From: Arthrobacter sp. Leaf69 | GTDB lineage: Bacteria > Actinomycetota > Actinomycetes > Actinomycetales > Micrococcaceae | Assembly: GCF_001422645.1 (NCBI RefSeq) | Contig: NZ_LMLR01000011.1 | Span: 124,001-188,000 of the forward strand | DNA length: 64,000 nucleotides | Direction of reading: 5' to 3' | In this document: positions 1 through 8,988 of the stretch, piece after piece | How positions within the stretch are numbered: the stretch's first letter is position 1 | Layout of the letters: the number at the start of each line of letters is the position of its first letter | Program-made: the position numbers and the translations under genes | Notes under the pieces: model-generated | The model's database searches: none | Seen by the model: the letters and a program-made list of their open reading frames with translations, nothing else | Told to the model about the DNA's origin: nothing

Positions 1-2
1 CC

Positions 3-989
3 GTCGTCGAGGCCGCGCTCGGCGAGGCGGTCGGCCAGATCTTTGTTGCCCGGCACTTCCCGGAAACCCACAAGGCACGTATGGAGTCGCTGGTGGCGAA
101 CCTGATCGAGGCCTACCGCGAATCCATCACCGGTCTTGCCTGGATGGGCGAGGAAACCAAGCACGAGGCGCTCAAGAAGCTTGATTCGTTCCGGGCCAAG
201 ATCGGCTACCCCGACAAGTGGATCGACTACTCAGCGGTGGAGATCGACCCGTCCGATCTCCTGGGCAATGTGGAGCGCGCGCACAGCGCCGACGTCGACC
301 GGCACCTTGATGAAGTGGGCAAACCCGTGGACCGGGACAAGTGGCTGATGACCCCGCAGACGGTGAATGCTTACTACCACCCGCTGCTCAACGAGATCGT
401 GTTCCCGGCCGCCATCCTGCAGCCGCCGTTCTTCACCGCCGACGCCGACGACGCCGTCAACTACGGCGGCATCGGCGCGGTCATCGGCCACGAGATCGGC
501 CACGGGTTCGACGACCAGGGCTCGCAGTACGACGGCAGCGGCCTGCTGCGCAACTGGTGGACGGAGGATGACCGCACCGCCTTCGAGGCGCTGACCTCCA
601 AGCTGGTGGCCCAGTTCGAGGCGCTCTCCCCCACCGCAGCGCCGGGGCACAACGTCAACGGCAAACTGACCCTGGGCGAGAATATCGGCGACCTCGGCGG
701 CCTGACGATCGCGTACAAGGCCTACCTGATCAGCCTCGACGGTCAGGAGCCGGCCGTCCTGGACGGCCTGACCGGGGTGCAGCGGTTCTTCGCATCATGG
801 GCCGCCGGCTGGCGGCAAGTCATGCGGACCGAGGAGGCCATCCGCCGGCTGGCCACCGATCCGCACTCGCCCAACGAGTTCCGCACCAACCAGATCGCCA
901 AGAACCTTGATGCCTTCCATGAGTCCTTCGGGACGGCGGAGCAGGACGGCATGTGGATGCCCGTGACTGAGCGCGTCAGCATCTGGTAG
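3..989 (+). CDS. M13 family zinc metallopeptidase (neprilysin/PepO-like), C-terminal part
   Basis: The gene runs in from before the window; 328 codons of its C-terminal catalytic domain are visible. The zinc site is clear: HEIGH at 488-502 gives two His ligands and the catalytic Glu, and ENIGDLGG near 678 carries the third ligand (Glu) of gluzincins. Upstream, NAYYHPLLNEI is the M13 substrate-binding NAYY motif. The end MPVTERVSIW resembles the usual C-terminus of this family, although the typical CxVW ending is replaced by VSIW. Actinobacterial members are usually soluble oligopeptidases of about 650 residues without the membrane anchor of mammalian neprilysin; the N-terminus is missing here, so anchoring cannot be judged. 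The stop is followed by a bidirectional terminator shared with the LCP gene. Confidence 0.95.
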   Translation, partial: VVEAALGEAVGQIFVARHFPETHKARMESLVANLIEAYRESITGLAWMGEETKHEALKKLDSFRAKIGYPDKWIDYSAVEIDPSDLLGNVERAHSADVDRHLDEVGKPVDRDKWLMTPQTVNAYYHPLLNEIVFPAAILQPPFFTADADDAVNYGGIGAVIGHEIGHGFDDQGSQYDGSGLLRNWWTEDDRTAFEALTSKLVAQFEALSPTAAPGHNVNGKLTLGENIGDLGGLTIAYKAYLISLDGQEPAVLDGLTGVQRFFASWAAGWRQVMRTEEAIRRLATDPHSPNEFRTNQIAKNLDAFHESFGTAEQDGMWMPVTERVSIW

Positions 990-1046
990 GGAGCCTGCCA
1001 GGCAACTGGCCAGGCAATATGCAGGGCAACAAATAATCCAACAAAA

Positions 1047-1082
1047 CGGGCCGTCCCCGGGGAATACCCCGGGGACGGCCCG
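1047..1082. terminator. Bidirectional terminator between M13 peptidase and LCP gene
   Basis: A perfect 16-bp stem (1047-1062 with 1067-1082) closes a 4-base loop AATA. An A-run precedes it and TGTTTTT follows at about 1094-1100, so it can end transcripts coming from both convergent genes. Confidence 0.85.
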
Positions 1083-1123
1083 TTGCTGCTTGCTGTTTTT
1101 GGAGCTATGTCCGGAACGACCTG

Positions 1124-2713
1124 TCAGCGGGTGATGAGCGTCGGGTTGGCCTGCTGGCATACAACATCGCCGGCGGTCTGGTTGACGATGTCATCGGGCA
1201 GTTCCACCGGGGCTTCGGCGCCCGGGGTGCCGCCCTTGGTGCCGCCCGCCGGGTCGCTGCCCACGTAGACCTGGACGCCGACGACGCCGGCCGGCAGCAC
1301 CTGCTTCGCCGGGATCCCCAGCTCGGAGGCGACGTCGGCGGCCACCTCGGCGAACCCTTCGCCGTAGTAGACCGCGGTGGCCGCTACGGGCGCGGCGGCG
1401 AACTGGCTGATCTGGGTGAAGCCGCTGCCGGTGAGAACCTTCATAATTTCCTGGGCCCGCGCCGGCGTGCCGGAGCCGTTCGCCACCGTGACAGGCTGCA
1501 GCGACTTGTCGTACGCGGGGGCCGTCTCGCTGGGCGTCGGCGCGGCGCTGGCACTCGCCGCCGGGCTCGCGGACGCAGAGGGGCTTGGTGGCGCCGTCGG
1601 GTCCGTGAGGTCAATGTCCTTGCGCATCGCGGCGAAGAGCTGGGAGGCCGCGGGCTCGGCCACCTGCAGGCGGTTCGGGTCGCTGACCGCCGGCACCGTC
1701 GGTACCGCGACGAACGCGACCTTGCCGACGTCGATGTTCTTCAGCCGGTTCCCGACCGTCAGCAGGGTGGGGATGGATGCCAGGCCCTCGTCAATCGTGA
1801 GGTTCTTGGTGACGACGTCGGCGATCTCCAGCATCTTGACGGGGTTGGACAACGTGCCGTCACTCTTCATCTTCCGGGTCAGGGAGGACAGGAACCCCTG
1901 CTGCGCCTTGATCCGGCCGAGGTCCCCGCCGTCGGCAAACGCATGCCGCGCGCGCAGGAACGCCAGCGCCTGCTCGCCCTGGACCTTGGAGGTCCCCTTG
2001 GGGAGCCGCAGCCTGGAGTCAGGGTCATAGACGGCGTCGCTGATGCAGACCTCCACACCGCCCACGGTTTTCGAGAGTTCCTTGACGGCGTTGAAGTCGG
2101 CCATCATGAAGTGGTCGATTTCGAGGCCCGTGAGTTTGTTGACCGTGTCGACGGCACAGCCGATGCCCGCCTCGGTCATGGCCGCGTTGATCATCACGTC
2201 CTGCTGCGCCGGGAATTGCTTCTTGGTTTTCTGGTCGGTGCATTTGGGGGTGTCCACCAGCAGGTCGCGGGGGAAGCTGACCACGCTGACACGCTTGTTG
2301 TCGGCGGAGATGTCCATCAGCATCATCACGTCCGAATGCCCGTAGCCCGTGGCGTCGTCGGAGGTGCCGTACTGCGAGTTCTTGCCGTCGCGGGAGTCCG
2401 AACCGAGAATCAGGATCTGCATCCGGTCGTTCGAATCGTTCACCGCGGCCTCGGTCTTGTCGCTGCCGGCGCCCAGCGCAGCCTTGCTGATGTTGCCCTG
2501 CAGCCGGACCGCCCAGTAGGCGCCGAAGGCCAGGACGCCGACCAGAAGAATGGAGATGATACCCGTCCCGATTTTCAGCCAGCCGGGCATGCCGCGGGTC
2601 GAACCCAGGTGCCGTGCCGGTCCGACGGCGGGATCATCCGTGTGCCGGGCGGCAGAGCCTGACCGAACCGGGTTTCCGGTTCCGTCTGCACGGTCATCAC
2701 GGGGTCGAGACAC
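1124..2713 (-). CDS. LCP family cell-wall glycopolymer transferase with LytR C-terminal domain
   Basis: The 529-residue protein is of the LytR-CpsA-Psr type, which attaches undecaprenyl-linked glycopolymers (teichoic acid, arabinogalactan or capsule) to peptidoglycan outside the membrane. A cytoplasmic Arg/Asp-rich N-terminus leads to one transmembrane segment (about 45-69, ending GAYWAVRL). The LCP domain (about 100-275) holds the Asp/Arg catalytic cluster LGSDSRDG and VVSFPRDLLV. A Ser/Ala/Pro linker (about 375-400) joins a LytR_C domain (VTVANGSGTPARAQEIMKVL onward). I chose GTG at 2713 because AAGGAAGG lies 7 bases upstream; an in-frame GTG at 2731 has no such site. It is monocistronic in appearance, with era's operon ending just upstream. 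Confidence 0.93.
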   Translation of the reverse strand: MSRPRDDRADGTGNPVRSGSAARHTDDPAVGPARHLGSTRGMPGWLKIGTGIISILLVGVLAFGAYWAVRLQGNISKAALGAGSDKTEAAVNDSNDRMQILILGSDSRDGKNSQYGTSDDATGYGHSDVMMLMDISADNKRVSVVSFPRDLLVDTPKCTDQKTKKQFPAQQDVMINAAMTEAGIGCAVDTVNKLTGLEIDHFMMADFNAVKELSKTVGGVEVCISDAVYDPDSRLRLPKGTSKVQGEQALAFLRARHAFADGGDLGRIKAQQGFLSSLTRKMKSDGTLSNPVKMLEIADVVTKNLTIDEGLASIPTLLTVGNRLKNIDVGKVAFVAVPTVPAVSDPNRLQVAEPAASQLFAAMRKDIDLTDPTAPPSPSASASPAASASAAPTPSETAPAYDKSLQPVTVANGSGTPARAQEIMKVLTGSGFTQISQFAAAPVAATAVYYGEGFAEVAADVASELGIPAKQVLPAGVVGVQVYVGSDPAGGTKGGTPGAEAPVELPDDIVNQTAGDVVCQQANPTLITR

Positions 2714-2829
2714 GGTTGAGCCTTCCTTCACGAACGGGGTTCGCCTATTTTAGAGTCCGATTCTGGGAAATCCCCGGTGGCGGGCTCCATGGGAGCGGCG
2801 TGGACGCCGCAGATGACGGGTACGGGCGC

Positions 2830-3789
2830 TTAGAAGCCGAGCTTCACGAGCTGCTTCGGGTCGCGCTGCCAGTCCTTGGCGACTTTCACGTGGAGGTCGA
2901 GGTAGATCCGGGCGCCCAGCAGCGCCTCGATCCCTTTACGCGCGTTGGTGCCGACCTCGCGGAGCCGGGCGCCGCCCTTGCCGATGATGATGGCCTTCTG
3001 CGAAGGGCGCTCCACGTACAGGTTGACCCGGACATCCAGGAACGGCCGGTCTTCCGGGCGGCCTTCACGCGGAACGATTTCATCGACGACGACGGCCAGG
3101 GAGTGCGGCAGTTCATCGCGGACGCCCTCGAGGGCGGCCTCGCGGATGAGTTCGGCGATCATCACGGCTTCCGGTTCGTCCGTCAGGTGTCCGTCCGGAT
3201 ACAGCGGCGGCGACGGCGGCATGTGGCCGATCAGGACATCGGTGAGGGTGCCCACCTGGAAGCCGTCGGTCGCGGAAACCGGGACGATGTCCTTCCAGCC
3301 GTCCTCGCCGAGGACTTCGCGGCCAAGGGCCGCCACGGCGAGCAGCTGCTCGGTGAGGGCCTGCCGGTCCACCGTGTCGGTCTTCGTCACGATCGCGACG
3401 ACGGGTTTGTTGCCGAGGGCTGCGAGCTGGGCGGCGATGAACTTGTCGCCGGGGCCGATCTTCTCGTTGGCCGGGAGGCAGAACCCGATCGCGTCGACCT
3501 CCGCGAGGGTGTCGGCGACGAGCTCGTTGAGCCGCTTCCCCAGCAGGGTGCGCGGGCGGTGCAGGCCCGGGGTGTCCACCAGGATCAGCTGGGCGTCGTC
3601 CCGGTGCACAATGCCGCGGATGGTGTGGCGCGTGGTCTGCGGCTTGGCCGAGGTGATGGCGACCTTCTGCCCCACCAGGGCGTTGGTGAGGGTCGACTTG
3701 CCCGCGTTGGGACGGCCCACCAGCACGGCGAAACCGGCGCGGTAGCCGCCATGGGCCGCGGCGCCGTCGGACTTATTCTGCTTGCTCAC
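2830..3789 (-). CDS. era: GTPase Era
   Basis: Era is a 319-residue GTPase that binds the 3' end of 16S rRNA and helps mature the 30S subunit. G1 is GRPNAGKSTL (about 28-37), G3 is DTPGL with switch region TTRHTIRGIV before it, and G4 is TKTD. The C-terminal KH domain carries GKGGARLREVG and ends in a short KLGF tail typical of Era. The GTG start at 3789 is preceded by AGGGAG at 6 bases; it lies inside the last codons of the CorC gene (17-base overlap), so translation is probably coupled. It closes the operon phoH-ybeY-corC-era, a group devoted largely to rRNA maturation. Confidence 0.96.
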   Translation of the reverse strand: MSKQNKSDGAAAHGGYRAGFAVLVGRPNAGKSTLTNALVGQKVAITSAKPQTTRHTIRGIVHRDDAQLILVDTPGLHRPRTLLGKRLNELVADTLAEVDAIGFCLPANEKIGPGDKFIAAQLAALGNKPVVAIVTKTDTVDRQALTEQLLAVAALGREVLGEDGWKDIVPVSATDGFQVGTLTDVLIGHMPPSPPLYPDGHLTDEPEAVMIAELIREAALEGVRDELPHSLAVVVDEIVPREGRPEDRPFLDVRVNLYVERPSQKAIIIGKGGARLREVGTNARKGIEALLGARIYLDLHVKVAKDWQRDPKQLVKLGF

Positions 3790-5104
3790 GTGAGACTCCC
3801 TGTTGGATTGGTGCGGCCTCGTCGAGAAGGTCTTCAAGGTCAGTTTCTTCTTTTGGTACGGCGGCCGCAATGATGTGGCTGACGCGGTTCCGCCGGCCCT
3901 CAAGCCGGTCGGCCCGGAGGGACACCCCGTGGACCACAACGGTGCTGCCGACGATCGGCACCCGCCCGAGGGCCTTGGCGAGCAGGCCGCCCACGGTGTC
4001 CACCTCGTCGTCGTCGAGCTCTAGGTCGAAGAGTTCGCCGAGGTCATCAATGCTCATCCGCGCGCTCACACGGTAGCTTCCGTCGCCGAGCTCCACCGCT
4101 TCCGCGCTTTCGGTGTCGTACTCGTCCACGATCTCACCGACGATTTCCTCGATGAGGTCCTCGAGGGTGACCAGTCCGGCGGTGCCGCCGTACTCGTCGA
4201 TGACGATCGCGACGTGCGTCGATTCCTTCTGCAGTTCGCGCAGCAGCTCACTCACAGGTTTGGAGTCCGGTACGTAGCGGACCTCGCGGGCCAGTTCGTC
4301 AACGACTGGGGGCTCCTCGCCGGGGCCGAGGTTATGGATGACCGCGGCCACGTCCTTGAGGTAGACGATGCCGAGGACCTGGTCCGTGTTCTCGCCGATG
4401 ACCGGGATCCGGGAATAGCCTGAACGCAGGAAGAGCGACATGGCCCGGTGCAGGCTGGAGCCGGAGTCGATGCTGAGGATGTCGGTGCGCGGCACCATCA
4501 CGGAACGGACCAGGGTGTCGCCGAAGTCGAAGACGGACTGGATCAGCTCGGCCTCGTTGTCCTCGATCACGTCGGACTCCGTGGCGCGGTCCACGAGTTC
4601 GCGGAATTCCTCTTCGCTGAAGAAGGCCTCATTGTCCGCGGGCGCCCCGGGGGCCACGGCGCTGCCCAGCGTGACAAGCCAGCCGGGGATCGGGCCCAGC
4701 ACCCAGCACAGCCAGCGGATCAGGGGTGCGCTGAAGCGGACCAGGCCGGCCGAGTGGACCCGGCCGAGCTGCCGGGGGGACACGCCCACGATCACGAACC
4801 CCAGCAGCGCCATGACACCGGTGGCGATGAGACCGGAGAGCCAGATGTTGTCGAACACGCTGGTCAGCAGCACCGTGACGGCGACGGCGGAGGCCATGTC
4901 GAACCAGATCCGCCAGAAGCGCAGGGCACGCATGTGCGCCACGGGTTGGGCCATGATGCGCTTCAGCGCGGTACCGCGGCTGTTCAGGATCGCCGCTTCG
5001 GCGTCGTGCCGGGAAAGGTAGTTGAAAGCAGACTCAGCCGCGGTCAGGAACGCGGCAAAACTCAGGAAAACCAGCGCCATGCCAGCGAGGATCAGTGGCG
5101 TCAC
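3773..5104 (-). CDS. Hemolysin C/CorC family CNNM-type membrane protein (DUF21-CBS-CBS-CorC_HlyC)
   Basis: The 443-residue protein starts with a DUF21 membrane domain (about 1-135, three to four hydrophobic segments). Two CBS modules follow (about 200-330: MVPRTDILSIDSG to IVIDEYGGTAGLVTLEDLIEEIVGEI), then a CorC_HlyC domain (about 345-425). Relatives in the CNNM/CorC family export Mg2+ or are linked to cobalt/magnesium homeostasis; the old name hemolysin is not a reliable function. The ATG overlaps the ybeY stop by 4 bases (ATGA). Placement between ybeY and era is conserved in actinobacteria. Confidence 0.92.
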   Translation of the reverse strand: MTPLILAGMALVFLSFAAFLTAAESAFNYLSRHDAEAAILNSRGTALKRIMAQPVAHMRALRFWRIWFDMASAVAVTVLLTSVFDNIWLSGLIATGVMALLGFVIVGVSPRQLGRVHSAGLVRFSAPLIRWLCWVLGPIPGWLVTLGSAVAPGAPADNEAFFSEEEFRELVDRATESDVIEDNEAELIQSVFDFGDTLVRSVMVPRTDILSIDSGSSLHRAMSLFLRSGYSRIPVIGENTDQVLGIVYLKDVAAVIHNLGPGEEPPVVDELAREVRYVPDSKPVSELLRELQKESTHVAIVIDEYGGTAGLVTLEDLIEEIVGEIVDEYDTESAEAVELGDGSYRVSARMSIDDLGELFDLELDDDEVDTVGGLLAKALGRVPIVGSTVVVHGVSLRADRLEGRRNRVSHIIAAAVPKEETDLEDLLDEAAPIQQGVSREQAE

Positions 5105-5574
5105 TGAATCGTCTCTGACGGGGCGTCCTTGCCGGTGAAGGCAGAGAGCAGTTCACGCTGGAGGCCAAACATCTCTTCTTTTTCCTCGGGCTCTGCGTGG
5201 TCGAAGCCGAGCAGGTGCAGGATGCCGTGGGTCGTGAGGAGCAGCATTTCGTCCTGGGTGGAGTGACCGGCGTTCATCGCCTGGACCTCCGCCACCTGCG
5301 GGCAGATGGCGATGTCACCGAGCATGCCCTGGGGGGTGGGCTTGTCCGGGGTGCCCGGCGTCAGCTCATCCATGGGCACCGAAAGCACATCGGTGGAGCC
5401 CGGCTCGTCCATCAGTTCGATGTGCAGCTTCTCCATGGCCGGCTCATCCACGAGGAGGATGGACAGCTCGGCCTGCGGGTGGATGAAGAGGCGTTCGAAA
5501 ATGAACCGGGACAAGTGCACCAGCTCGGCCTCGTCGACCGTGACGCCAGACTCGTTGTTGACCTCGATGCTCAT
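5101..5574 (-). CDS. ybeY: Endoribonuclease YbeY, rRNA maturation factor
   Basis: At 157 residues this is the usual YbeY size. The metal site HGILHLLGFDHAEPEE shows the family signature H-x3-H-x5-H with Gly and Leu in place. YbeY takes part in 16S 3'-end processing and 70S quality control, in keeping with Era two genes downstream. It overlaps phoH by 4 bases on its 5' side and the CorC gene by 4 bases on its 3' side, so all are probably translated as a coupled unit. The C-terminal tail LLSAFTGKDAPSETIQ is poorly conserved. Confidence 0.96.
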   Translation of the reverse strand: MSIEVNNESGVTVDEAELVHLSRFIFERLFIHPQAELSILLVDEPAMEKLHIELMDEPGSTDVLSVPMDELTPGTPDKPTPQGMLGDIAICPQVAEVQAMNAGHSTQDEMLLLTTHGILHLLGFDHAEPEEKEEMFGLQRELLSAFTGKDAPSETIQ

Positions 5575-6659
5575 GCGTGCTCTCCCCGCTTCTCCCGGGC
5601 CACGGAATGCTTAACCCGGTTCCTCTGAATCTCGTCCCAGACGCCGTAGGCGTTGACGATGTCGCCCACCAGGCGGTGCCGGACGACGTCGGAAGCGTCC
5701 AGGACGGTGAAGTTGACGTCCTCGATGCCTTCCAGGATTTCTTCCACGATCCGGAGGCCGGACCGGGTCCCGAAGGGCAGGTCCACCTGCGTGACGTCAC
5801 CGGTGACCACCATCTTGGAGCCGAAGCCAAGCCGGGTCAGGAACATCTTCATCTGTTCCGGCGTGGTGTTCTGTGCCTCGTCCAGGATGATGAAGGCGTC
5901 ATTGAGCGTGCGTCCGCGCATGTAGGCCAGCGGGGCGACTTCGATGGTGCCGGCCGCGATCAGCCGTGGGATGGACTCGGGGTCCATCATTTCGTGCAGG
6001 GCGTCGTACAGCGGCCGCAGGTACGGGTCGATTTTGTCGCTGAGCGTGCCCGGCAGGAACCCCAGCCGCTCCCCCGCTTCGACGGCGGGACGGGTCAGGA
6101 TGATGCGCGTGACTTCCTTTTGCTGCAGGGCTTGGACGGCCTTGGCCATCGCCAGGTACGTTTTTCCGGTACCGGCCGGGCCGATGCCGAAGATCACCGT
6201 GTTGGCGTCGATCGCGTCGACGTAATTCTTCTGGTTCAGTGTCTTCGGCCGGATCGTCTTGCCGCGGCTCGAGAGGATGTTGTGCGTGAGCACCTCGACC
6301 GGGTTCTGCAGGGACTGGGTCCGGAGCATCGATACGAGCTGCTGCAGGACGGCGGGCGTGATGACCGTGCCCCGGGCGACCAGCCCGCGGACCTCGTTGA
6401 ACAGTCGCATGATGCGCGGCACGTCGGCGGCCGGCCCGCTGATGGCGAGCTCGTTGCCCCGGACGTGGAAGTCGACGGCCGGGAACTGGATCTCGATGAA
6501 GCGGAGGGCTTCGTCATGACTGCCGAGGGACTGGACCATCTGATCGGAGCTGTCGAACAGGACTACCTCCGTCCGCAGCCCTGGTAGGGAGTGGGGAAAT
6601 TCACCTGCGGCGCGCTCTCCGGCGCTGATCCGGGCCTTGCCGTTCGCTGCTTCAGTCAT
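5571..6659 (-). CDS. phoH: PhoH family ATPase (PhoH-like/YbeZ)
   Basis: This 362-residue protein has a small N-terminal region (about 30-110) and a PhoH ATPase domain (about 135-340). Walker A is GPAGTGKTYLAM, Walker B is FIILDEAQNTTPEQ, and VTGDVTQVDLP is the sensor motif. YbeZ-type PhoH proteins interact with YbeY and have ATPase or helicase-like roles in RNA metabolism. It heads the operon phoH-ybeY-corC-era. The nearest strong Shine-Dalgarno GGAGGGG lies about 24 bases from the ATG, with palindrome GGCCCGCGGGCC between; no closer start with a better site is in frame, so the start is slightly uncertain. Confidence 0.93.
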   Translation of the reverse strand: MTEAANGKARISAGERAAGEFPHSLPGLRTEVVLFDSSDQMVQSLGSHDEALRFIEIQFPAVDFHVRGNELAISGPAADVPRIMRLFNEVRGLVARGTVITPAVLQQLVSMLRTQSLQNPVEVLTHNILSSRGKTIRPKTLNQKNYVDAIDANTVIFGIGPAGTGKTYLAMAKAVQALQQKEVTRIILTRPAVEAGERLGFLPGTLSDKIDPYLRPLYDALHEMMDPESIPRLIAAGTIEVAPLAYMRGRTLNDAFIILDEAQNTTPEQMKMFLTRLGFGSKMVVTGDVTQVDLPFGTRSGLRIVEEILEGIEDVNFTVLDASDVVRHRLVGDIVNAYGVWDEIQRNRVKHSVAREKRGEHA

Positions 6660-7129
6660 GGTGCTGGCCCGCGGGCCTCTGGTCCCCTCCAGTAGGAAAT
6701 GGTCTGTCGCCTGATCCGGCCCGACGGTGCTCGCCGCCTGGTTCCGGGTGTCAGCGGATTCTCTTATCTTACGCCAGTGACCGGCTGCGGATGCCTCCGG
6801 GCTGACGGCCTGTCGGGCGTCGACCTGGCCGGGATATCTGTGCCGTTCCCGGATTTAGGTATCAACTTCGTATCGGCCTCATATCGTTCCCGTTGCAGTT
6901 CCGGCCCGACGCCGCGATCCCCGGTTTCGCGGCATCGCCGTATGCCATGCTGGAAATCGGCCACCGCCACGGCATTTTTGGCGGACCACCGGACAACCCG
7001 GCACGCCGGACAAACTGGCGGCCGGGACACCGGTCAGAAACTAAAGCAAACGCCGAGCAGACAAGGGCAGCGGAAATCAGGCAGTACGGGACGGGACAGG
7101 GAGCAGCAGGCAGGCGGATAGGCCAGTGC
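6660..7129. other. Divergent intergenic region phoH / GerMN lipoprotein
   Basis: About 470 bases lie between the two divergent starts. On the minus strand TAAGAT (around 6770) is a possible -10 for phoH, but no convincing -35 is seen. I find no RNA gene and no supported open frame. If the lipoprotein begins further upstream than I propose, part of this stretch would be coding. Confidence 0.4.
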
Positions 7130-8023
7130 ATGCTGCTCCTCGTGTTGCCCGCGGCGCTGGCACTCTCCGGCTGCGTGGCCACTCCCCAGCCCGGTGTAAC
7201 GGACGCGAACACTCCCCCGCAGGTCATGTCGGCCGAGGCGTCGGCGGCGACCACCAGTGCGCCGCTGGAAACCACGCAGGCATCGAACAAGGCGCCCGTG
7301 TACTGGATCGGCAGGAGCAACGACGACACGTTCCTCTACCGCGAATTCCGCGACGTCCCGGAGGAAGACAACCCGGTCACCGGCGCGCTCCGGGTCATGA
7401 TGTCGGAGAAGCCGCTCGACCCGGATTTCTTCACCCCCTGGCAGAACCCCAAAATGCTGGCGAGCTCCATCTCGGGCAAGAATGTCATCACGGTGGACAT
7501 GTCAGCCGATGCGTTCAACAGCAATGTGGATCCCGCCATGGCCGAGCGCGCTGTGCAGCAGCTCGTCTACACGGCGACGGCAGCCGCTGCCAGCGCCGGG
7601 CTGATCGACACCGGCCAGCAGATCCAGGTAGTGGTGCTGGTGGACGGCCATACCGACTATGTTGCCTTCAACCACGTCCGCCTCGGCGCGCCGACCTCAC
7701 GCAGCGTCGGGATGGTCGCCCCGGTGTGGATCATTGATCCCCAGGAAGGGACCTCGGTGGAGGACGGCGCGGTCAAGGTCAACGGCCGCAGCACCTCTCC
7801 GGGCGGCGTGCTCCGGTGGGAGGTTCTGCGGATCGACGGAAGCATTAAGACCAGCTACGTGAACGGGACCGTCACGGCCTCGGCCGAAGCCGGGAAATCG
7901 GGGGCCTTCAACCTGTCGGTGAACCTGGGACCGGGCAACTACGAGGTCCGGGTGTCACAGGTTGAGGAGGGCAATCCCGCCAAGGACCTGAACGTCGACA
8001 CCCGCGGTTTCACGGTCCAATAG
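7130..8023 (+). CDS. GerMN and Gmad2 domain lipoprotein
   Basis: From ATG 7130 the product is 297 residues: a short signal sequence MLLLVLPAALALSGC whose lipobox ALSGC would be lipidated on Cys, a low-complexity Thr/Ala/Ser linker, a GerMN domain (about 75-185), and a Gmad2 immunoglobulin-like domain (VWIIDPQEGTSVEDGAVKVNGR to the end). These domains were named from spore germination proteins but are widespread in non-sporulating actinobacteria, probably in envelope roles. The start is uncertain: the signal would be more normal with the in-frame basic residues RRIGQC just before this ATG, but only distant starts (6947, 6893) would include them, and a weak AGG sits 7 bases upstream of 7130. 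Confidence 0.8.
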   Translation: MLLLVLPAALALSGCVATPQPGVTDANTPPQVMSAEASAATTSAPLETTQASNKAPVYWIGRSNDDTFLYREFRDVPEEDNPVTGALRVMMSEKPLDPDFFTPWQNPKMLASSISGKNVITVDMSADAFNSNVDPAMAERAVQQLVYTATAAAASAGLIDTGQQIQVVVLVDGHTDYVAFNHVRLGAPTSRSVGMVAPVWIIDPQEGTSVEDGAVKVNGRSTSPGGVLRWEVLRIDGSIKTSYVNGTVTASAEAGKSGAFNLSVNLGPGNYEVRVSQVEEGNPAKDLNVDTRGFTVQ

Positions 8024-8057
8024 CGCACCCCCGCCCACCTCACCATCCACTGCTCCG

Positions 8058-8092
8058 GAACGGCGGTTTGGCGGCTCAGAACGGCGGTTTGG
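8058..8092. repeat. Two direct copies of GAACGGCGGTTTGG, 21 bases apart
   Basis: Copies at 8058-8071 and 8079-8092 are separated by CGGCTCA. They lie in the 168-base gap between two convergent genes. No U-rich tail or long stem accompanies them, so this is not an obvious terminator. Confidence 0.7.
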
Positions 8093-8191
8093 GCCCACGC
8101 CTGCAGGGTTCCCTGGCCGGGCTTGCGGGGCGAGGGTACCGGTGGGGAGCAGTCGATCACGTGTTATGCAGGACAGCCCGCTAAACCAGGG

Positions 8192-8986
8192 CTACCAGCG
8201 GCCCAGGATGTCGCTGGCCAGTACCGTGGCCGCGGGACCGGCAGTGGACGAACGCAGGACATGGTGCCCCAGCAGGGCTGTCACGGCGCCGGCATCGCAC
8301 AGCCGAGTCACCTCCCGCGGACTGATGCCGCCCTCGGGACCCACGATCAGCAGCACCTCGCGGCCCTCCCCGGCTGAGTCCTCCCCGGCTGTGACCGCAA
8401 CGGCGAAGCCGGCCTGCCAGGTCTCCAGGACCTGCCGCAGCGGACGCACGGCGTCCTCGTGAAGAATGACGGCGAGGTCCGCGGCTGCCACCGCCGCCTG
8501 CAGCCCGGCGCCGTCGACGGCGGAGCGGACTTCCGGGATCCATGCACGGCGGGCCTGTTTCGCCGCCGCCGTGACGACGGACTGCCACTTGGCGTGGGCC
8601 TTCGCCGCGCGCTCGGCCTTCCAGCGGACAATCGACCGTTCCGCCTGCCACGGCACAACCGCATCGATTCCCAGTTCGGTGGCCGTCTCGGCCGCGAGCT
8701 CGTCCCGGTCGCCCTTCGCGAGGGCCTGGACCAGGACCAGCCGCACCGCTGGCTGCGGCTCGTCGGAGAGTTCGGAGCACGTGACCGTCAGCTGGTTCGG
8801 GGCGACGGCGGCGACGGCGCCGGTCAGGCGCTTGCCGGCGCCGTCGGCGATGTCCACGGCTTCCCCCACGCCTAGGCGCTTCACTGTGACCGCGTGGCGG
8901 GCCTCAGGGCCGTCGAGTACGAAGACGGAACCGGGGACCAGCCCGTCCAAGCTGCCGGGGGCAGTGAAAAATACGGGGTTGCTCAC
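8192..8986 (-). CDS. rsmE: 16S rRNA (uracil(1498)-N(3))-methyltransferase RsmE
   Basis: The 264-residue protein shows the SPOUT-class RsmE layout: an N-terminal PUA-like part (VFFTAPGSLDGLVPGSVFVLDGPEARHAVTVKR region) and a C-terminal knotted methyltransferase with the SAM-binding motif LLIVGPEGGISPREV and the closing LGHHVLRSSTAGPAA. It methylates U1498 of 16S rRNA in the small-subunit decoding region. It starts with GTG only 2 bases after the dnaJ stop and so ends the hrcA-dnaJ-rsmE operon, a conserved actinobacterial arrangement. Confidence 0.95.
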   Translation of the reverse strand: MSNPVFFTAPGSLDGLVPGSVFVLDGPEARHAVTVKRLGVGEAVDIADGAGKRLTGAVAAVAPNQLTVTCSELSDEPQPAVRLVLVQALAKGDRDELAAETATELGIDAVVPWQAERSIVRWKAERAAKAHAKWQSVVTAAAKQARRAWIPEVRSAVDGAGLQAAVAAADLAVILHEDAVRPLRQVLETWQAGFAVAVTAGEDSAGEGREVLLIVGPEGGISPREVTRLCDAGAVTALLGHHVLRSSTAGPAATVLASDILGRW

Positions 8987-8988
8987 CG

